A DNA stretch of 33,853 bases from Lutibacter sp. (GTDB lineage: Bacteria; Bacteroidota; Bacteroidia; Flavobacteriales; Flavobacteriaceae). How positions within the stretch are numbered: the first letter of the stretch is position 1; every line of letters begins with the position of its first letter. Both the position numbers and the translations under genes were made by a program. The stretch covers positions 1-33,853 of the forward strand of contig NZ_JAUYUD010000100.1 of assembly GCF_030692605.1 (NCBI RefSeq), read 5' to 3'. Shown piece after piece: positions 7,828-16,898 of this stretch. Below the pieces are notes generated by a model. That model was not told the origin of the DNA. It saw only the letters and a program-made list of their open reading frames with translations, and did no database searches.

Positions 7828-9297
7828 TTACTCTTTAGAAGTTGATTTTTTTAGTAAATATAAACCAATATAAGTAATTAATCCATTTGCAATTAATAGT
7901 TCGTACCCAAATATATATCCATTAAATAATTTAGGAGTGTATATATTTAGATAATAGCTAATAACAACCGATGCTACTGCAATAACCCAAACATACGTGT
8001 CGTTAATTTTATGCTTGGTAAAAATTCCAAAAGCAAAAAGTCCTAACAGCGGACCATAGGTATAGGAGGCAACTTGTAGCACGCTACTTATAACGTTTTC
8101 TTCTAACACATATCTAAATACAATGATTACTAAAATTAATAAAATTGAAATTCCAACATGTACTTTTTTTCGAAGAGATTCTTGTTTATGCAACTCTTTT
8201 CTCTCTATATCTAGAAAATCGATACAAAATGATGTAGTTAGTGCAGTTAAAGCACTATCTGCACTTGAATATGCAGCTGCTATTAATCCAATTATGAAAA
8301 ATATTCCAATAGCATTTCCTAATCCACTGTTTAAAGCAATTTCTGGAAAAAGTAAATCTGTTTTTATACTTCCATCTACAATAGGAACAGCAATTCCGAA
8401 TTTTTCGGAATAAATAAATAATAAAGCTCCAAGCATTAGGAAAACAAAATTAACTACAATTAATACAATTCCTAAAGTGATAACGTTCCACTGCGATTCT
8501 TTAGCCGATTTGCAAGTCAGATTTTTTTGCATCATATCTTGGTCTAATCCTGTCATTGCTATTGCAATAAACATTCCCCCTAAAAACGATTTTACAAAAT
8601 GTTTACTATCTAAAAAATTATCAAAAAACAAAATTTTACTATAATTTTTAAATTCTGTTGAAGTAAATAAATCTGCAATAGTCCAATCCAATTTACTTAA
8701 AATAATAGCAATAGTTGCAAATAAGGCGGTAAGCATAAAAACGGTTTGAAGCGTATCTGTCCAAACAATAGTTTTAATTCCACCTCTAAAAGTATAGATC
8801 CAAATTAATAAAATGGAAAATATAACTGTTATTTCGAAAGGAACTTTCCAAGAATCAAAAATAAAATATTGCAATACTGATGCTACTAAAAACAATCGAA
8901 AAGCAGAGCCTAAAACGCGCGAAACAAAAAAGAAAAAGGCACCTGTTTTATGTGAAGTAGTTCCAAAACGATGTTTTAAATATTCGTAAATAGAGGTTAC
9001 TTTTAAATTGTAATATATTGGTATTAGTACATATGCAATAACCAAATAGCCAAATAAATAGCCAAATACAATTTGCATATAGCTAAATTGAGAGCTTTGC
9101 ACCCAACCAGGAACAGAAATAAAAGTAACCCCAGATAATGAAGCGCCAATCATTCCAAAAGCAACCAAATACCAAGGCGATTTTTTATTAGCCTTAAAAA
9201 AAGTTTCATTTGTGCTGTTTTTTCCAGTAAAATAGGCTATAATCAAGAGTAAGGAAAAATAAGCAGCTATTAATGAAAGTATAAAAATTGGTGTCAT
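7828..9297 (-). CDS. Sodium:solute symporter (SSF family)
   Basis: 489 residues with about 13 transmembrane helices, the LeuT-type inverted-repeat fold of the SSS/SSF family. Family features are the TM1-2 segment [18 protein letters not shown], the conserved [15 protein letters not shown] motif, and the Na2-site helix [17 protein letters not shown]. These proteins import sugars, amino acids, sialic acid or other solutes with sodium; the substrate here cannot be inferred. It lies upstream of pdxH on the same strand. Confidence 0.9.
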   Translation of the reverse strand: MTPIFILSLIAAYFSLLLIIAYFTGKNSTNETFFKANKKSPWYLVAFGMIGASLSGVTFISVPGWVQSSQFSYMQIVFGYLFGYLVIAYVLIPIYYNLKVTSIYEYLKHRFGTTSHKTGAFFFFVSRVLGSAFRLFLVASVLQYFIFDSWKVPFEITVIFSILLIWIYTFRGGIKTIVWTDTLQTVFMLTALFATIAIILSKLDWTIADLFTSTEFKNYSKILFFDNFLDSKHFVKSFLGGMFIAIAMTGLDQDMMQKNLTCKSAKESQWNVITLGIVLIVVNFVFLMLGALLFIYSEKFGIAVPIVDGSIKTDLLFPEIALNSGLGNAIGIFFIIGLIAAAYSSADSALTALTTSFCIDFLDIERKELHKQESLRKKVHVGISILLILVIIVFRYVLEENVISSVLQVASYTYGPLLGLFAFGIFTKHKINDTYVWVIAVASVVISYYLNIYTPKLFNGYIFGYELLIANGLITYIGLYLLKKSTSKE

Positions 9298-9338
9298 AAA
9301 TTGGATGATGTTTTAGATTAACAAAGAAACTAAAATTA

Positions 9339-9369
9339 TTGAGAATATCATTTGCGAATTGTACATTTG
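9339..9369 (+). promoter_or_regulatory. Promoter of recR
   Basis: TTG (9339-9341), a 20-bp spacer and TACATTTG (9362-9369) match the Bacteroidota promoter pattern. The -7 element ends 4 bp before the ATG at 9374, so the transcript should be leaderless or nearly so. Confidence 0.6.
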
Positions 9370-9373
9370 CCAA

Positions 9374-9985
9374 ATGAATTTTTCTTCAAAACTTCTAGAA
9401 AATGCTGTAAAGGAGGTTTCTCAATTACCAGGAATTGGTAAAAGAACCGCATTAAGACTGGTTTTGCATTTGCTAAAACAACCAAAATCACAAACGCAAC
9501 AATTAGCTAATTCTTTGGTTAATTTGGTAAATGATATTAAGTTATGTAAAAAGTGCCATAATATTTCAGATGTTGAGGTTTGCGAAATTTGTAGAAATCC
9601 AAATAGAGACGAATCAATTATTTGTGTTGTTGAAGATGTGAGGGATGTAATGGCTGTTGAAAACACCAGTCAGTTCAAAGGGCTGTATCACGTATTAGGT
9701 GGAAAAATCTCGCCGATAGAAGGAATTGGTCCTCATAATTTAACCATTAATAGTTTGGTTGAAAAAATTAAAAATGGGGATGTGGCTGAAGTTATTTTTG
9801 CGCTAAGCTCAACCATTGAAGGCGATACCACAAATTTTTATATTTTTAAACAATTGGAACAATTTCATATAAAAACATCGACCATTGCACGCGGAATTGC
9901 TGTTGGCGATGAATTGGAATATGCCGATGAGGTTACACTTGGTCGAAGTATAATTAATAGAATTCCTTTTGAAAAATCGTTGTAA
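9374..9985 (+). CDS. recR: Recombination protein RecR
   Basis: Acts with RecO (and RecF where present) to load RecA at gapped DNA. From the ATG at 9374 the protein has 203 residues, the normal length: an N-terminal helix-hairpin-helix region ([12 protein letters not shown]), a four-cysteine zinc finger (CKKC-x8-CEIC), a Toprim domain opening with [12 protein letters not shown] and including the GRS segment near the end, and a C-terminal Walker-B-like region. A TTG five codons upstream (9359) lies inside the promoter and is rejected. It converges with the acyl-CoA synthetase gene, with no obvious hairpin between them. Confidence 0.95.
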   Translation: MNFSSKLLENAVKEVSQLPGIGKRTALRLVLHLLKQPKSQTQQLANSLVNLVNDIKLCKKCHNISDVEVCEICRNPNRDESIICVVEDVRDVMAVENTSQFKGLYHVLGGKISPIEGIGPHNLTINSLVEKIKNGDVAEVIFALSSTIEGDTTNFYIFKQLEQFHIKTSTIARGIAVGDELEYADEVTLGRSIINRIPFEKSL

Positions 9986-10008
9986 TTAATGCTCAGTCTG
10001 AAAATTTT

Positions 10009-12066
10009 TTAATTTTTTTCAATGTAAATTCGCGCATCTACTGCAATAATTTCTTCAGATGTTGCTAATAACGGATTTAAATCTAACTCACTAATTTCCG
10101 GTGCTATTGAAACTAAATTTGAAATTTTTGTAATTATTTCAGCAAACGTATTTTCATTAATACCAGCCTGATTTCGAATACCTTGTATTATTTTGTATGA
10201 TTTTAAACTTCGAATCATTTCCAATGCGTCATCATTTGAAATTGGGGCTAATCTGGCCTGTATATCTTTAAATACTTCAATGTAAATGCCACCTAAACCA
10301 CATAACACCAGATGTCCAAAATTAGATTCTCGTTTGGCACCAATAAATAATTCTAATCCTTTTTTCATTGGTTGTAAAAGAACAGCAGTTGCACCTTTAA
10401 TTTTCATTAATTTATAAAAGGATTCTGTCATTTTATGCACAGATTCTACGTTTAAAACAATACCGCCAACGTCTGATTTATGAACAGGTCCAATAACTTT
10501 CATAACTATAGGAAAGTTGATTGATTTTAAAGCTTTTTCGCAAGAAGCAACACCAGTACAAACAAATTCTTCAACTATTGGAATTTTTGCTGCTTGTAAA
10601 AGTTGTTTTACTGTGTTTGGATCTAAATAACCTTCTTTACAATTGGCTATTATTTCACGTATTTCGTTATAATTTTCACTTAAATTTTTCTCTTGAGGAA
10701 TGCTTATAGGTGTAGAATTAAAAATTTTTCCAAGGGCATTTCCAAATTGCACTTCATCAAAAAAGGCAATATTTCCTTTTGATATAAAATGTTCAATTTC
10801 GTTTTTAACATTTACAACCGATGGTAAAATGGCAAAGATTGGTTTTGAGCACGAATTTATTTTTTTATTCAAAACATCGTACACGTCATATACTTCAAAT
10901 AAACCGGGACTTCCAAAAATAACCACCATAGCGTCTATTTCTGTAAATTTATGTTCACAGTAATCAATGATGGTTTCTAATTGTTCGGCATTTCCGGTTG
11001 CCAAAAAATCAATTGGGTTGGATGCTGAAGATCCTAAAAATAATTTTTCAAGTAATTCTTCACTTACTTTCCCTTTTATTTCTGGTACATTTAATCCGCT
11101 TTTAGATAAAGCATCGGTAAGCATAACAGCTGGTCCTCCAGCATGGGTAATTACAGCTATATTTTTTCCAGTTAATGTTGGATGAAGAAAAATAGAAGCA
11201 ACAGTTATTAATTCGTTTCTACCATAGCAGCGTACAATTCCTGCTTTTTTAAATAAAGCATCTACAGCGACATCAGAATTTGCCAAAGCACCGGTATGGG
11301 AACTTGCAGCTCTGCTGCCTTCGTCTGAACTACCCGCTTTGATAGCAGCAATTTTACAGCCTTTTTGAATTAATGAAGTTGCGTGTTTTAATAGTTTTTG
11401 AGGATTTGAAATGCTTTCAATATAAAGTAACTTTACCTTAGAACTTTGTTCATTGAAATCTTCATCCAAATGTTCTAGTACTTCTTCAACTCCAATTTGA
11501 GCTGAATTTCCAACAGTATGAATACTTGAGAAAGTTAATCCGCTTGCTGCAGCTGCTTCAATAATAAAAACCGCTGTTGCTCCAGATCCTGAAATAAAAT
11601 CGACTCCTTTTGAATTTAATTTTGGGATTGGTGTTGTAAAAACTCCTGCATAATTTTGATTGATTAATCCTATATTATTGGGGCCTAATAAACTTCCACC
11701 GACAGCATTAATAGTTGTAACAATTTGTTGTTCTAGTTTGGCGCCATCTTCATCTTTTTCACTAAAGCCAGCCGAAAAAATGATAAAACCTTTTGTATTT
11801 TTTGTAGTTGCTAATAGTTGGATGGTTTCAAGTGTAAATTTTGCCGCAATGGCAATAATAGCTACATCTACATTAGGAATTTCAGAAACTTGCGAATAAC
11901 ATTTAACCCCTTGAACAACAGTTTCTTTAGGGTTTACTGCAAACAGCTCTCCCTTAAAATTATGGCTAATAAGGTTGTTTAAAACGCTTCCGCCAGGAGT
12001 TTGTTTATTGTTAGATGCCCCAATAACAACAATACTTGCAGGGTTAATTAATTTTTCGTGTATCAT
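10009..12066 (-). CDS. ADP-forming acyl-CoA synthetase (acetate-CoA ligase family, alpha-beta fusion)
   Basis: Converts an acyl-CoA plus ADP and phosphate to the free acid, CoA and ATP, the substrate-level phosphorylation step of several fermentations. The 685 residues hold the CoA-binding Rossmann domain (about 1-130, IVVIGASNN), the succinyl-CoA-synthetase-like flavodoxin domains (about 150-430) and a C-terminal ATP-grasp domain (about 465-685). The phosphohistidine motif SSHTGALA lies in the middle. In some organisms these are two subunits; here they are fused. The gene starts immediately after the iorB stop, so its likely substrates are the arylacetyl-CoA or branched acyl-CoA products of IorAB. 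Confidence 0.88.
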   Translation of the reverse strand: MIHEKLINPASIVVIGASNNKQTPGGSVLNNLISHNFKGELFAVNPKETVVQGVKCYSQVSEIPNVDVAIIAIAAKFTLETIQLLATTKNTKGFIIFSAGFSEKDEDGAKLEQQIVTTINAVGGSLLGPNNIGLINQNYAGVFTTPIPKLNSKGVDFISGSGATAVFIIEAAAASGLTFSSIHTVGNSAQIGVEEVLEHLDEDFNEQSSKVKLLYIESISNPQKLLKHATSLIQKGCKIAAIKAGSSDEGSRAASSHTGALANSDVAVDALFKKAGIVRCYGRNELITVASIFLHPTLTGKNIAVITHAGGPAVMLTDALSKSGLNVPEIKGKVSEELLEKLFLGSSASNPIDFLATGNAEQLETIIDYCEHKFTEIDAMVVIFGSPGLFEVYDVYDVLNKKINSCSKPIFAILPSVVNVKNEIEHFISKGNIAFFDEVQFGNALGKIFNSTPISIPQEKNLSENYNEIREIIANCKEGYLDPNTVKQLLQAAKIPIVEEFVCTGVASCEKALKSINFPIVMKVIGPVHKSDVGGIVLNVESVHKMTESFYKLMKIKGATAVLLQPMKKGLELFIGAKRESNFGHLVLCGLGGIYIEVFKDIQARLAPISNDDALEMIRSLKSYKIIQGIRNQAGINENTFAEIITKISNLVSIAPEISELDLNPLLATSEEIIAVDARIYIEKN

Positions 12067-12666
12067 TTATAAAATTACATTCTTTGAAAATATTTCTTTT
12101 GCAATTTCTTTTCCTTTTTCAAAAGCTTCCAAATTTTTTGCTACAATTTTCTCTCCTTTTCGTTCAAAAAGTGTTTTAATAGCTTGTTGCAAACAATCAT
12201 CACTTAAAGGAAGTTGTGATGAAGCTGCGCCTAATAAAACAATATTTGTTGCTCTAGAATTACCTAAATCTTTGGCAATTTTTTGAGCATTTACCAAAAT
12301 GCTGTTTGGATACGATTGTATTTCAGTATATAATTCTTCTAAATCAGGGTATTTTGAAACATTTAAAAATGGATTTGAATCTGTAACCAACAAACCATCT
12401 TTTTTTAAGAATGGTAAATAGCGTAATAATTCCATGGGTTCAACAGAAATTATCATATCTGCTTTTCCTTGAGGAATTAAATCTGAAAAAATTACTTTGT
12501 CTGATATCCTAACATGAGATTCTACAGCGCCACCACGTTGGCTCATTCCGTGAACTTCAGATTGTTTAATGTTGAGGTTAGAAGCCAATGCAGCAGTATC
12601 TAAAACAGCTGCAATAGTTAAAATTCCTTGTCCGCCAACACCTGCTAATATTATATTTATTTTCAT
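12067..12666 (-). CDS. iorB: Indolepyruvate:ferredoxin oxidoreductase, beta subunit
   Basis: 199 residues matching the gamma-type domain of pyruvate:ferredoxin oxidoreductases: opening INIILAGVGGQGILT, then QSEVHGMSQRGGAVESHVR and MIISVEPMELLRYLP. With IorA it oxidatively decarboxylates aryl 2-oxo acids (indolepyruvate, phenylpyruvate and similar, made by transamination of aromatic amino acids) to arylacetyl-CoA. It lies 2 bp after iorA and abuts the acyl-CoA synthetase gene, a layout typical of co-produced subunits. Confidence 0.9.
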   Translation of the reverse strand: MKINIILAGVGGQGILTIAAVLDTAALASNLNIKQSEVHGMSQRGGAVESHVRISDKVIFSDLIPQGKADMIISVEPMELLRYLPFLKKDGLLVTDSNPFLNVSKYPDLEELYTEIQSYPNSILVNAQKIAKDLGNSRATNIVLLGAASSQLPLSDDCLQQAIKTLFERKGEKIVAKNLEAFEKGKEIAKEIFSKNVIL

Positions 12667-12668
12667 AC

Positions 12669-14285
12669 TTAATTTATTGCAATTTCTAATAAATGTTTAA
12701 TGTTATCCTTTTTTTCTTTTGATAATTGAACACAAGGGCGTTGAGAAATAATAACTGAAACGCCATCATAATTTATTTCATTTCGAATCAATTCAATATT
12801 TTCTTCTAAATTTTTATGAAGAGGCGTTAATACTTTTAAATGTTCTGGATCAACACCAATTCCTTTGCAAATAGTTACCAATCTTCCAGAAGCTGATGAA
12901 TCTTGAGCACCTGTCATTGCAATGGCAGAATTATCAGAAATAATAACAGTCATTTTGGTGTTTTCCACAACAGCCTCTAACAAGCCAGTCATACCAGAAT
13001 GCGTAAAAGTTGAATCACCAATAATTGCAATTGCCGGGTGAATGCCCGCATCAGAAGCGCCTTTAGCCATGGTTATGGAAGCACCCATATCAATAAGTGT
13101 ATTGATGCTATTAAATGGAGGCAAAACGCCTAATGCATAACAACCAATATCTCCAAAAACTTTTTGATCGTTATTTTCTTTGCCAAGCTCATTAATGGCA
13201 TTAAATAAATCTCTATGACCACAACCTACACATAATTCGGGTGGTCTTGCTGTAACTATATTTGGTATTTCTTTAGGTTTTATTTGTGTAAAACCTAAAG
13301 CTTTAGATATGTTATCTGGATTTAATTCACCCACCCTGTTTAAATGACCTGACAAACGACCAATCACTTTTTTGTTTTCTCCTAAAAAGTCGGACACTAA
13401 TTCTTCAATAAAAGGATAACCATCTTCTAAAACTAAAATTTTTTCACAAGTATCAAATAATTGTTTAACCTTTCTTTTTGGTAAAGGGTATTGAGAAATT
13501 TTTAGAATTGGATATGGGCAATTTCCATCTTCAAAATTTTCCATTACATAATTAAAAGCAATTCCTGCAGCAATAATTCCCATGGATTTGTTTGAACCAT
13601 CAATAAATTTATTAAAATTACTATTTTCGGAATTTTCTCTTGAATTAGTTTGAATATCAATCAAATGTTGATACCTGTTTCTTGCATGTACTGGAATTAA
13701 CTGAAATTGATGAGGGTTTTTTGATAAATTAATGTTGTTTTGTAATTCTCTTTTTCCAGTTTCAACACCAGATCTTGAATGAGATAAACGAGTTACCATT
13801 CGCACCATAATAGGTAATCCAGTTTTTTCAGATAAGAGAAAAGCATGTTTGGTTATATCGTAAGCTTCTTGTTGGTTAGACGGTTCTAATATTGGAATTA
13901 ATGCAAATTTTCCATAATAGCGTGAATCTTGTTCATTTTGAGAGGAGTGCATAGAAGGGTCATCTGCCACAACAACAACTAAACCTCCATTTATACCAGA
14001 AACAGACATATTCATAAAAACATCGGCAGCAACGTTTAGTCCTACGTGTTTCATTACAGTCATTGATCTTTTTCCAGCATAAGACATTCCAAGCGCAGCT
14101 TCCATTGCTGTTTTTTCGTTCACCGACCAGTTAGAATGGATTTTCAATTCTTTTGCAATTGGTGAATTTTGTATATAGGTTGTAATTTCTGTAGAAGGAG
14201 TTCCGGGATAGGCATAAACACCTGATATTCCAGCATCTATTGCTGCTTGTGCTAAAGCCTCATTTCCCAATAATAATTTTTTCAT
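12669..14285 (-). CDS. iorA: Indolepyruvate oxidoreductase, alpha (TPP) subunit without a ferredoxin domain
   Basis: 538 residues with the N-terminal pyrimidine-binding domain (LLGNEALAQAAIDAGISGVYAYPGTPSTE region), the transketolase-C-like middle, and the TPP-binding domain starting at RPPELCVGCGHRD, with GDIGCYALG and IGDSTFTHSGMTG for Mg-diphosphate binding. The protein ends soon after SVIISQRPCVQLS, where archaeal and many bacterial IorA proteins continue into a domain with two 4Fe-4S clusters. That domain is absent, with the next gene only 2 bp away, so electrons must leave by another route. A strong FNR/CRP-like promoter lies upstream. Confidence 0.9.
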   Translation of the reverse strand: MKKLLLGNEALAQAAIDAGISGVYAYPGTPSTEITTYIQNSPIAKELKIHSNWSVNEKTAMEAALGMSYAGKRSMTVMKHVGLNVAADVFMNMSVSGINGGLVVVVADDPSMHSSQNEQDSRYYGKFALIPILEPSNQQEAYDITKHAFLLSEKTGLPIMVRMVTRLSHSRSGVETGKRELQNNINLSKNPHQFQLIPVHARNRYQHLIDIQTNSRENSENSNFNKFIDGSNKSMGIIAAGIAFNYVMENFEDGNCPYPILKISQYPLPKRKVKQLFDTCEKILVLEDGYPFIEELVSDFLGENKKVIGRLSGHLNRVGELNPDNISKALGFTQIKPKEIPNIVTARPPELCVGCGHRDLFNAINELGKENNDQKVFGDIGCYALGVLPPFNSINTLIDMGASITMAKGASDAGIHPAIAIIGDSTFTHSGMTGLLEAVVENTKMTVIISDNSAIAMTGAQDSSASGRLVTICKGIGVDPEHLKVLTPLHKNLEENIELIRNEINYDGVSVIISQRPCVQLSKEKKDNIKHLLEIAIN

Positions 14286-14319
14286 AAAATGTAACTTAAT
14301 TTAGTTGAAATATTTGGTG

Positions 14320-14362
14320 TAAAAATATGCAATAAGAATATTTTTATCTATGATTTATGTCA
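14320..14362 (-). promoter_or_regulatory. FNR/CRP-like class II promoter of iorA-iorB-acs
   Basis: TGAT-TTAT-GTCA (14351-14362) is a dyad of the TGAY-N4-RTCA type, flanked by TA on each side. On the minus strand TATTTTTA (14327-14320) resembles the -7 consensus with A for the last G. The distance between the two centres is exactly 33.0 bp, the same as at two other operons in the window. This places the dyad near -40/-41 of the expected start, as in class II activation. Confidence 0.68.
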
Positions 14363-14533
14363 TAATTCAATTTATAACAGGTTGATATTTAGATTATTAA
14401 ATACGTAACGATTTTGGACTATTACTAATGATTTTAATTTAATTTGATTGGAAATAATGAAAAGTTTCTAATATCAAATAAATTTTTTGCGAATAATGTA
14501 ATTTTAATTTAAAGAAACACCTTTAGAAAGTAA

Positions 14534-14568
14534 AAAAGTTAATCGAAGTGAGGATTCAATTAACTTTT
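14534..14568 (-). terminator. Probable terminator of hemH transcripts
   Basis: AAAAGTTAAT (14534-14543) and ATTAACTTTT (14559-14568) form a 10-bp stem, extended inside by a GAA/TTC pairing (14545-14547 with 14555-14557). Read leftward from hemH it is followed by more T residues. The stem is AT-rich, so its strength is uncertain. Confidence 0.55.
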
Positions 14569-14704
14569 CTTAAACAAACTCTAATTTTAATAAGAATTTA
14601 ATTATTCTGTTGCAAATTTAAAAAATGTATTTATTTATTACAATGATTAGGGTCATCTAGAAGTATGATTGAAATCACTCTATTCTTGTGTGATATAAGC
14701 TTAA

Positions 14705-15724
14705 TTAGTTTTTTTTAGACCAATTATTTATCCAAGTACTTAATGTATTGGCCCATTCGTCGTTGTCATTTAAACAAGGAATGGTTGTAAAGTGTTCACC
14801 TCCATTTTCAATAAACGAATGTTTAGCTTCCATGCCAATTTCTTCAAGAGTTTCTAAACAATCTGAAACAAAAGCAGGAGTTACAACGGCTAATTTTTTA
14901 ATATTATTTTTTGGAAAATCATCAATGGTTAAATCAGTATATGGCTGCAACCAAGGATCGCGTCCTAAACGAGATTGAAACGAAGTGCTATAAAAGTTAT
15001 TTGGAAGTTTCAATTTTTCAGCCACTAATTTGGTGGTCTCATAACATTGGTGTCTGTAACAAAATTCGTGTGCTACTGAAGATGTATTACAGCAACTTCC
15101 ATCAATTTTACAATGTGATTTTGTAATATCCGATTTTTTAATGTGCCTTTCTGGAACACCATGATATGAAAAAAGTAGATGTTCGGGATTAGTTTTTACA
15201 AGTTCTTTTTGAATACTGTTGCTTAAAACTTCAATATAATTTGGGTTATTATAAAATGCAGGTAGGTTTGTTATTTTTAAGTTTGGATATTTATTCTTAC
15301 TTATTTTTTTTGCTAAAACTACAATTGTTTCAGTAGTAGCCATTGCGAATTGAGGGTACAGTGGAATTAAGAAAATCTCAGTTACACCTTTTTCAACTAA
15401 TTTTTTGATTCCATTTTCTAAGGATGGGTTTCCGTAACGCATGGCTAATTCAACTGGTGTTGTTGTGTTATTTTGTACTTTTTTATGCAACCTCTCAGAT
15501 AATACAATTAGTGGTGAACCTTCTTCCCACCAAATTTTTTTATATGCTTCAGCAGATTTTTTCGGTCTTGTGTTTAGAATAATTCCTTTTACCAAAAAAG
15601 CTCTTAAAAGATAGGGAGTATCAATAACTCTCTTATCCATTAAAAATTCGTCTAAATAATTTTTAACATCTTTTACACTCGTACTTTTGGGAGAACCTAA
15701 GTTTACTAATAAAGCTCCTTTCAT
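14705..15724 (-). CDS. hemH: Ferrochelatase
   Basis: Inserts Fe2+ into protoporphyrin IX, the last step to protohaem. 339 residues show the N-terminal GALLVNLGSPKS, the active-site histidine in HLLFSYHGVPERHIKKSD, the SFQSRLGRDPWLQPYTD block, and VVTPAFVSDCLETLEEI with the second active-site acid. A cysteine-rich insertion (HCKIDGSCC to FCYRHQC) is typical of Bacteroidota ferrochelatases as I recall them; whether it binds a cluster is not shown. It is transcribed away from the other hem genes, downstream of the AraC-type regulator on the same strand but with 94 bp between. Confidence 0.95.
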   Translation of the reverse strand: MKGALLVNLGSPKSTSVKDVKNYLDEFLMDKRVIDTPYLLRAFLVKGIILNTRPKKSAEAYKKIWWEEGSPLIVLSERLHKKVQNNTTTPVELAMRYGNPSLENGIKKLVEKGVTEIFLIPLYPQFAMATTETIVVLAKKISKNKYPNLKITNLPAFYNNPNYIEVLSNSIQKELVKTNPEHLLFSYHGVPERHIKKSDITKSHCKIDGSCCNTSSVAHEFCYRHQCYETTKLVAEKLKLPNNFYSTSFQSRLGRDPWLQPYTDLTIDDFPKNNIKKLAVVTPAFVSDCLETLEEIGMEAKHSFIENGGEHFTTIPCLNDNDEWANTLSTWINNWSKKN

Positions 15725-15818
15725 CTGTTTATGTTCGTTTTTCTTAATTTAATTGGTAAAATTTCATTAATAATGATGCGCTAACTTGCTAAAAAATATT
15801 ATTGGATAATTTAGAATA

Positions 15819-16712
15819 TTATGTTTTGGAAAATTGCTTTGGAGTAATGCCATAGGCCCTTTTAAATGCGGCAATAAAATGACTTGAAGTGCTGTAACCT
15901 AAATGAGACGCTATTTCATTAACATTTAATTGTTGTTCTTGTAATAATGTTTTAGCAAGTTCCATTTTATAATTTAGTAAAAAAGTAAAAACAGGAACTC
16001 CGTAATATTCTTTGAAATCTGTTTTTAGCTTTTTAATATTTAACCCAACTTCTTTAGCTAAATCTGCCAAAGATGGTGGATTGATCATTTCCTTAATTAT
16101 TAATTGTTTTGCTTTTTTAATTTTTCCAATTGTTTCTTCAGTTGCAACATATGGGCAACTTTCATTTTCAGTTTTGTTGGGAGTACTAAAATAATAACTT
16201 ATTAATTCGTACACTTTTCCTTTTATAAAAATTGGTCTAAGTGGGTCGTTTGTATGGTTGGAAATTATTTGATTTAATATAGGTTTTATAGTTCCAGTAA
16301 ATTCTTTTGGTTCAATAATTGGGTTTTCAGATTTTAATTTACTGTAATTAAATAATTGTGTGCCATTTATTGAAAATAATGAATGGAAATATTCAATTGA
16401 AATAAAAACTGCGAGTAATTCTGAATCAGATGGAAGCTTAAAAAAGAGATCCATTTTGTCATCTTTAAAATACACCATACTCGAATTTCCTTCCTTTAAA
16501 TCAAAAGCGCAATGCTCAAAATTTAGAGCAATTTTACAAGTATTTGAAGTGCAAAAATAAATCTGAATGTAATTATTTGATAAGGAATGTTTAAAAAACT
16601 CCGTTTCATTCGATAAATTATTTAAATGAAAGACTTTAAAAGAACCTGATTCGTTAAAAAGAAATTGAGTACTTTTGTCGATGTTTCTGTAAGTTACTAA
16701 AGAAGATTTCAT
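15819..16712 (-). CDS. AraC-family transcriptional regulator next to hemA
   Basis: 297 residues. The last 100 form the double helix-turn-helix domain of the AraC/XylS family (LADLAKEVGLNIKKLKTDF for the first helix pair, VNEIASHLGYSTSSHFIAAF for the second, ending in the usual YGITPKQF). The N-terminal 190 residues are a divergent sensing domain with no motif that I recognise; the spacing KKLKTDFKEYYG resembles PchR-like regulators of siderophore or haem functions. It is divergent from the hemA operon, and direct repeats ACTTNTGTCGAT lie between the genes and once inside its own 5' coding sequence, so control of hem genes and of itself is a fair inference. Confidence 0.88.
   Translation of the reverse strand: MKSSLVTYRNIDKSTQFLFNESGSFKVFHLNNLSNETEFFKHSLSNNYIQIYFCTSNTCKIALNFEHCAFDLKEGNSSMVYFKDDKMDLFFKLPSDSELLAVFISIEYFHSLFSINGTQLFNYSKLKSENPIIEPKEFTGTIKPILNQIISNHTNDPLRPIFIKGKVYELISYYFSTPNKTENESCPYVATEETIGKIKKAKQLIIKEMINPPSLADLAKEVGLNIKKLKTDFKEYYGVPVFTFLLNYKMELAKTLLQEQQLNVNEIASHLGYSTSSHFIAAFKRAYGITPKQFSKT
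16669..16682 (+). repeat. 14-bp copy of the hemA-upstream repeat inside the AraC gene
   Basis: GTACTTTTGTCGAT here is identical to 16953-16966 in front of hemA. It lies in codons 11-15 of the AraC-type gene, near its translation start. It could be an autoregulatory site or a coincidence with the -7-like sequence TACTTTTG. Confidence 0.45.
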
Positions 16713-16746
16713 ACGTTATTTTTACATTTATTTTAATTTACTTTAG

Positions 16747-16754
16747 CAAAAATA
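16747..16754 (-). promoter_or_regulatory. -7 promoter element of the AraC-type gene
   Basis: The minus strand reads TATTTTTG, an exact TAnnTTTG match, 34 bp upstream of the start codon at 16712. A possible TTG (16773-16771) lies 16 bp upstream, which is short. The two dyads at 16800-16846 are centred 55 and 90 bp upstream of this element. Confidence 0.45.
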
Positions 16755-16799
16755 GGAATAATAATTTACACAAAAAAATGTGAGTTTTAATTAATTAAC

Positions 16800-16846
16800 T
16801 GACATTTGTCATATTTCTAAGGGCTTATTTTTACTGATGTTTATCA
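16800..16846. promoter_or_regulatory. Two FNR/CRP-like dyads between araC-type gene and hemA
   Basis: TGAC-ATTT-GTCA (16800-16811) and TGAT-GTTT-ATCA (16835-16846) are both perfect TGAY-N4-RTCA dyads, 35 bp apart centre to centre. The second is the core of the enterobacterial FNR consensus. Neither shows the 33-bp spacing seen at the other operons. The first sits 55 bp (33 + 22, two more helical turns) from the -7 element of the AraC-type gene, which would suit class I activation. Confidence 0.55.
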
Positions 16847-16898
16847 TAGTTTATTTCAAAACAACATTTATTTAGAATCACTCTAAATAATCACAGTA

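Larger units (their letters stand above)
14286..14704. other. Intergenic region iorA-hemH (419 bp)
   Basis: Very AT-rich, with no ORF or RNA gene that I can recognise. The left part holds the iorA promoter with its TGAY-N4-RTCA dyad (14320-14362). The middle holds a hairpin that suits termination of hemH transcripts (14534-14568). I see nothing in the remaining parts. Confidence 0.6.

Noticed and set aside
8123-8413. Rightward open frame inside the symporter gene
   Set aside because: It is the antisense shadow of a clear SSF transporter and shows no promoter or family motif.
9331-9338. TAAAATTA as a leftward promoter of the symporter with an FNR-like site
   Set aside because: No TGAY-N4-RTCA dyad lies at 33 bp; a lone TAnnTTTA match is expected by chance in this AT-rich DNA.
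9359-9373. In-frame TTG as start of recR
   Set aside because: It overlaps the promoter (TTG-N20-TACATTTG); the ATG at 9374 gives the normal family start and length.
12667-12700. Loss of the IorA ferredoxin domain through a frameshift or sequencing error
   Set aside because: iorB starts 2 bp after the iorA stop, so no remnant of the domain could lie there; the short form appears to be genuine.
14571-14704. Possible small RNA or tRNA between the hairpin and hemH
   Set aside because: I find no cloverleaf, conserved T-loop sequence or promoter; only AT-rich spacer is visible.
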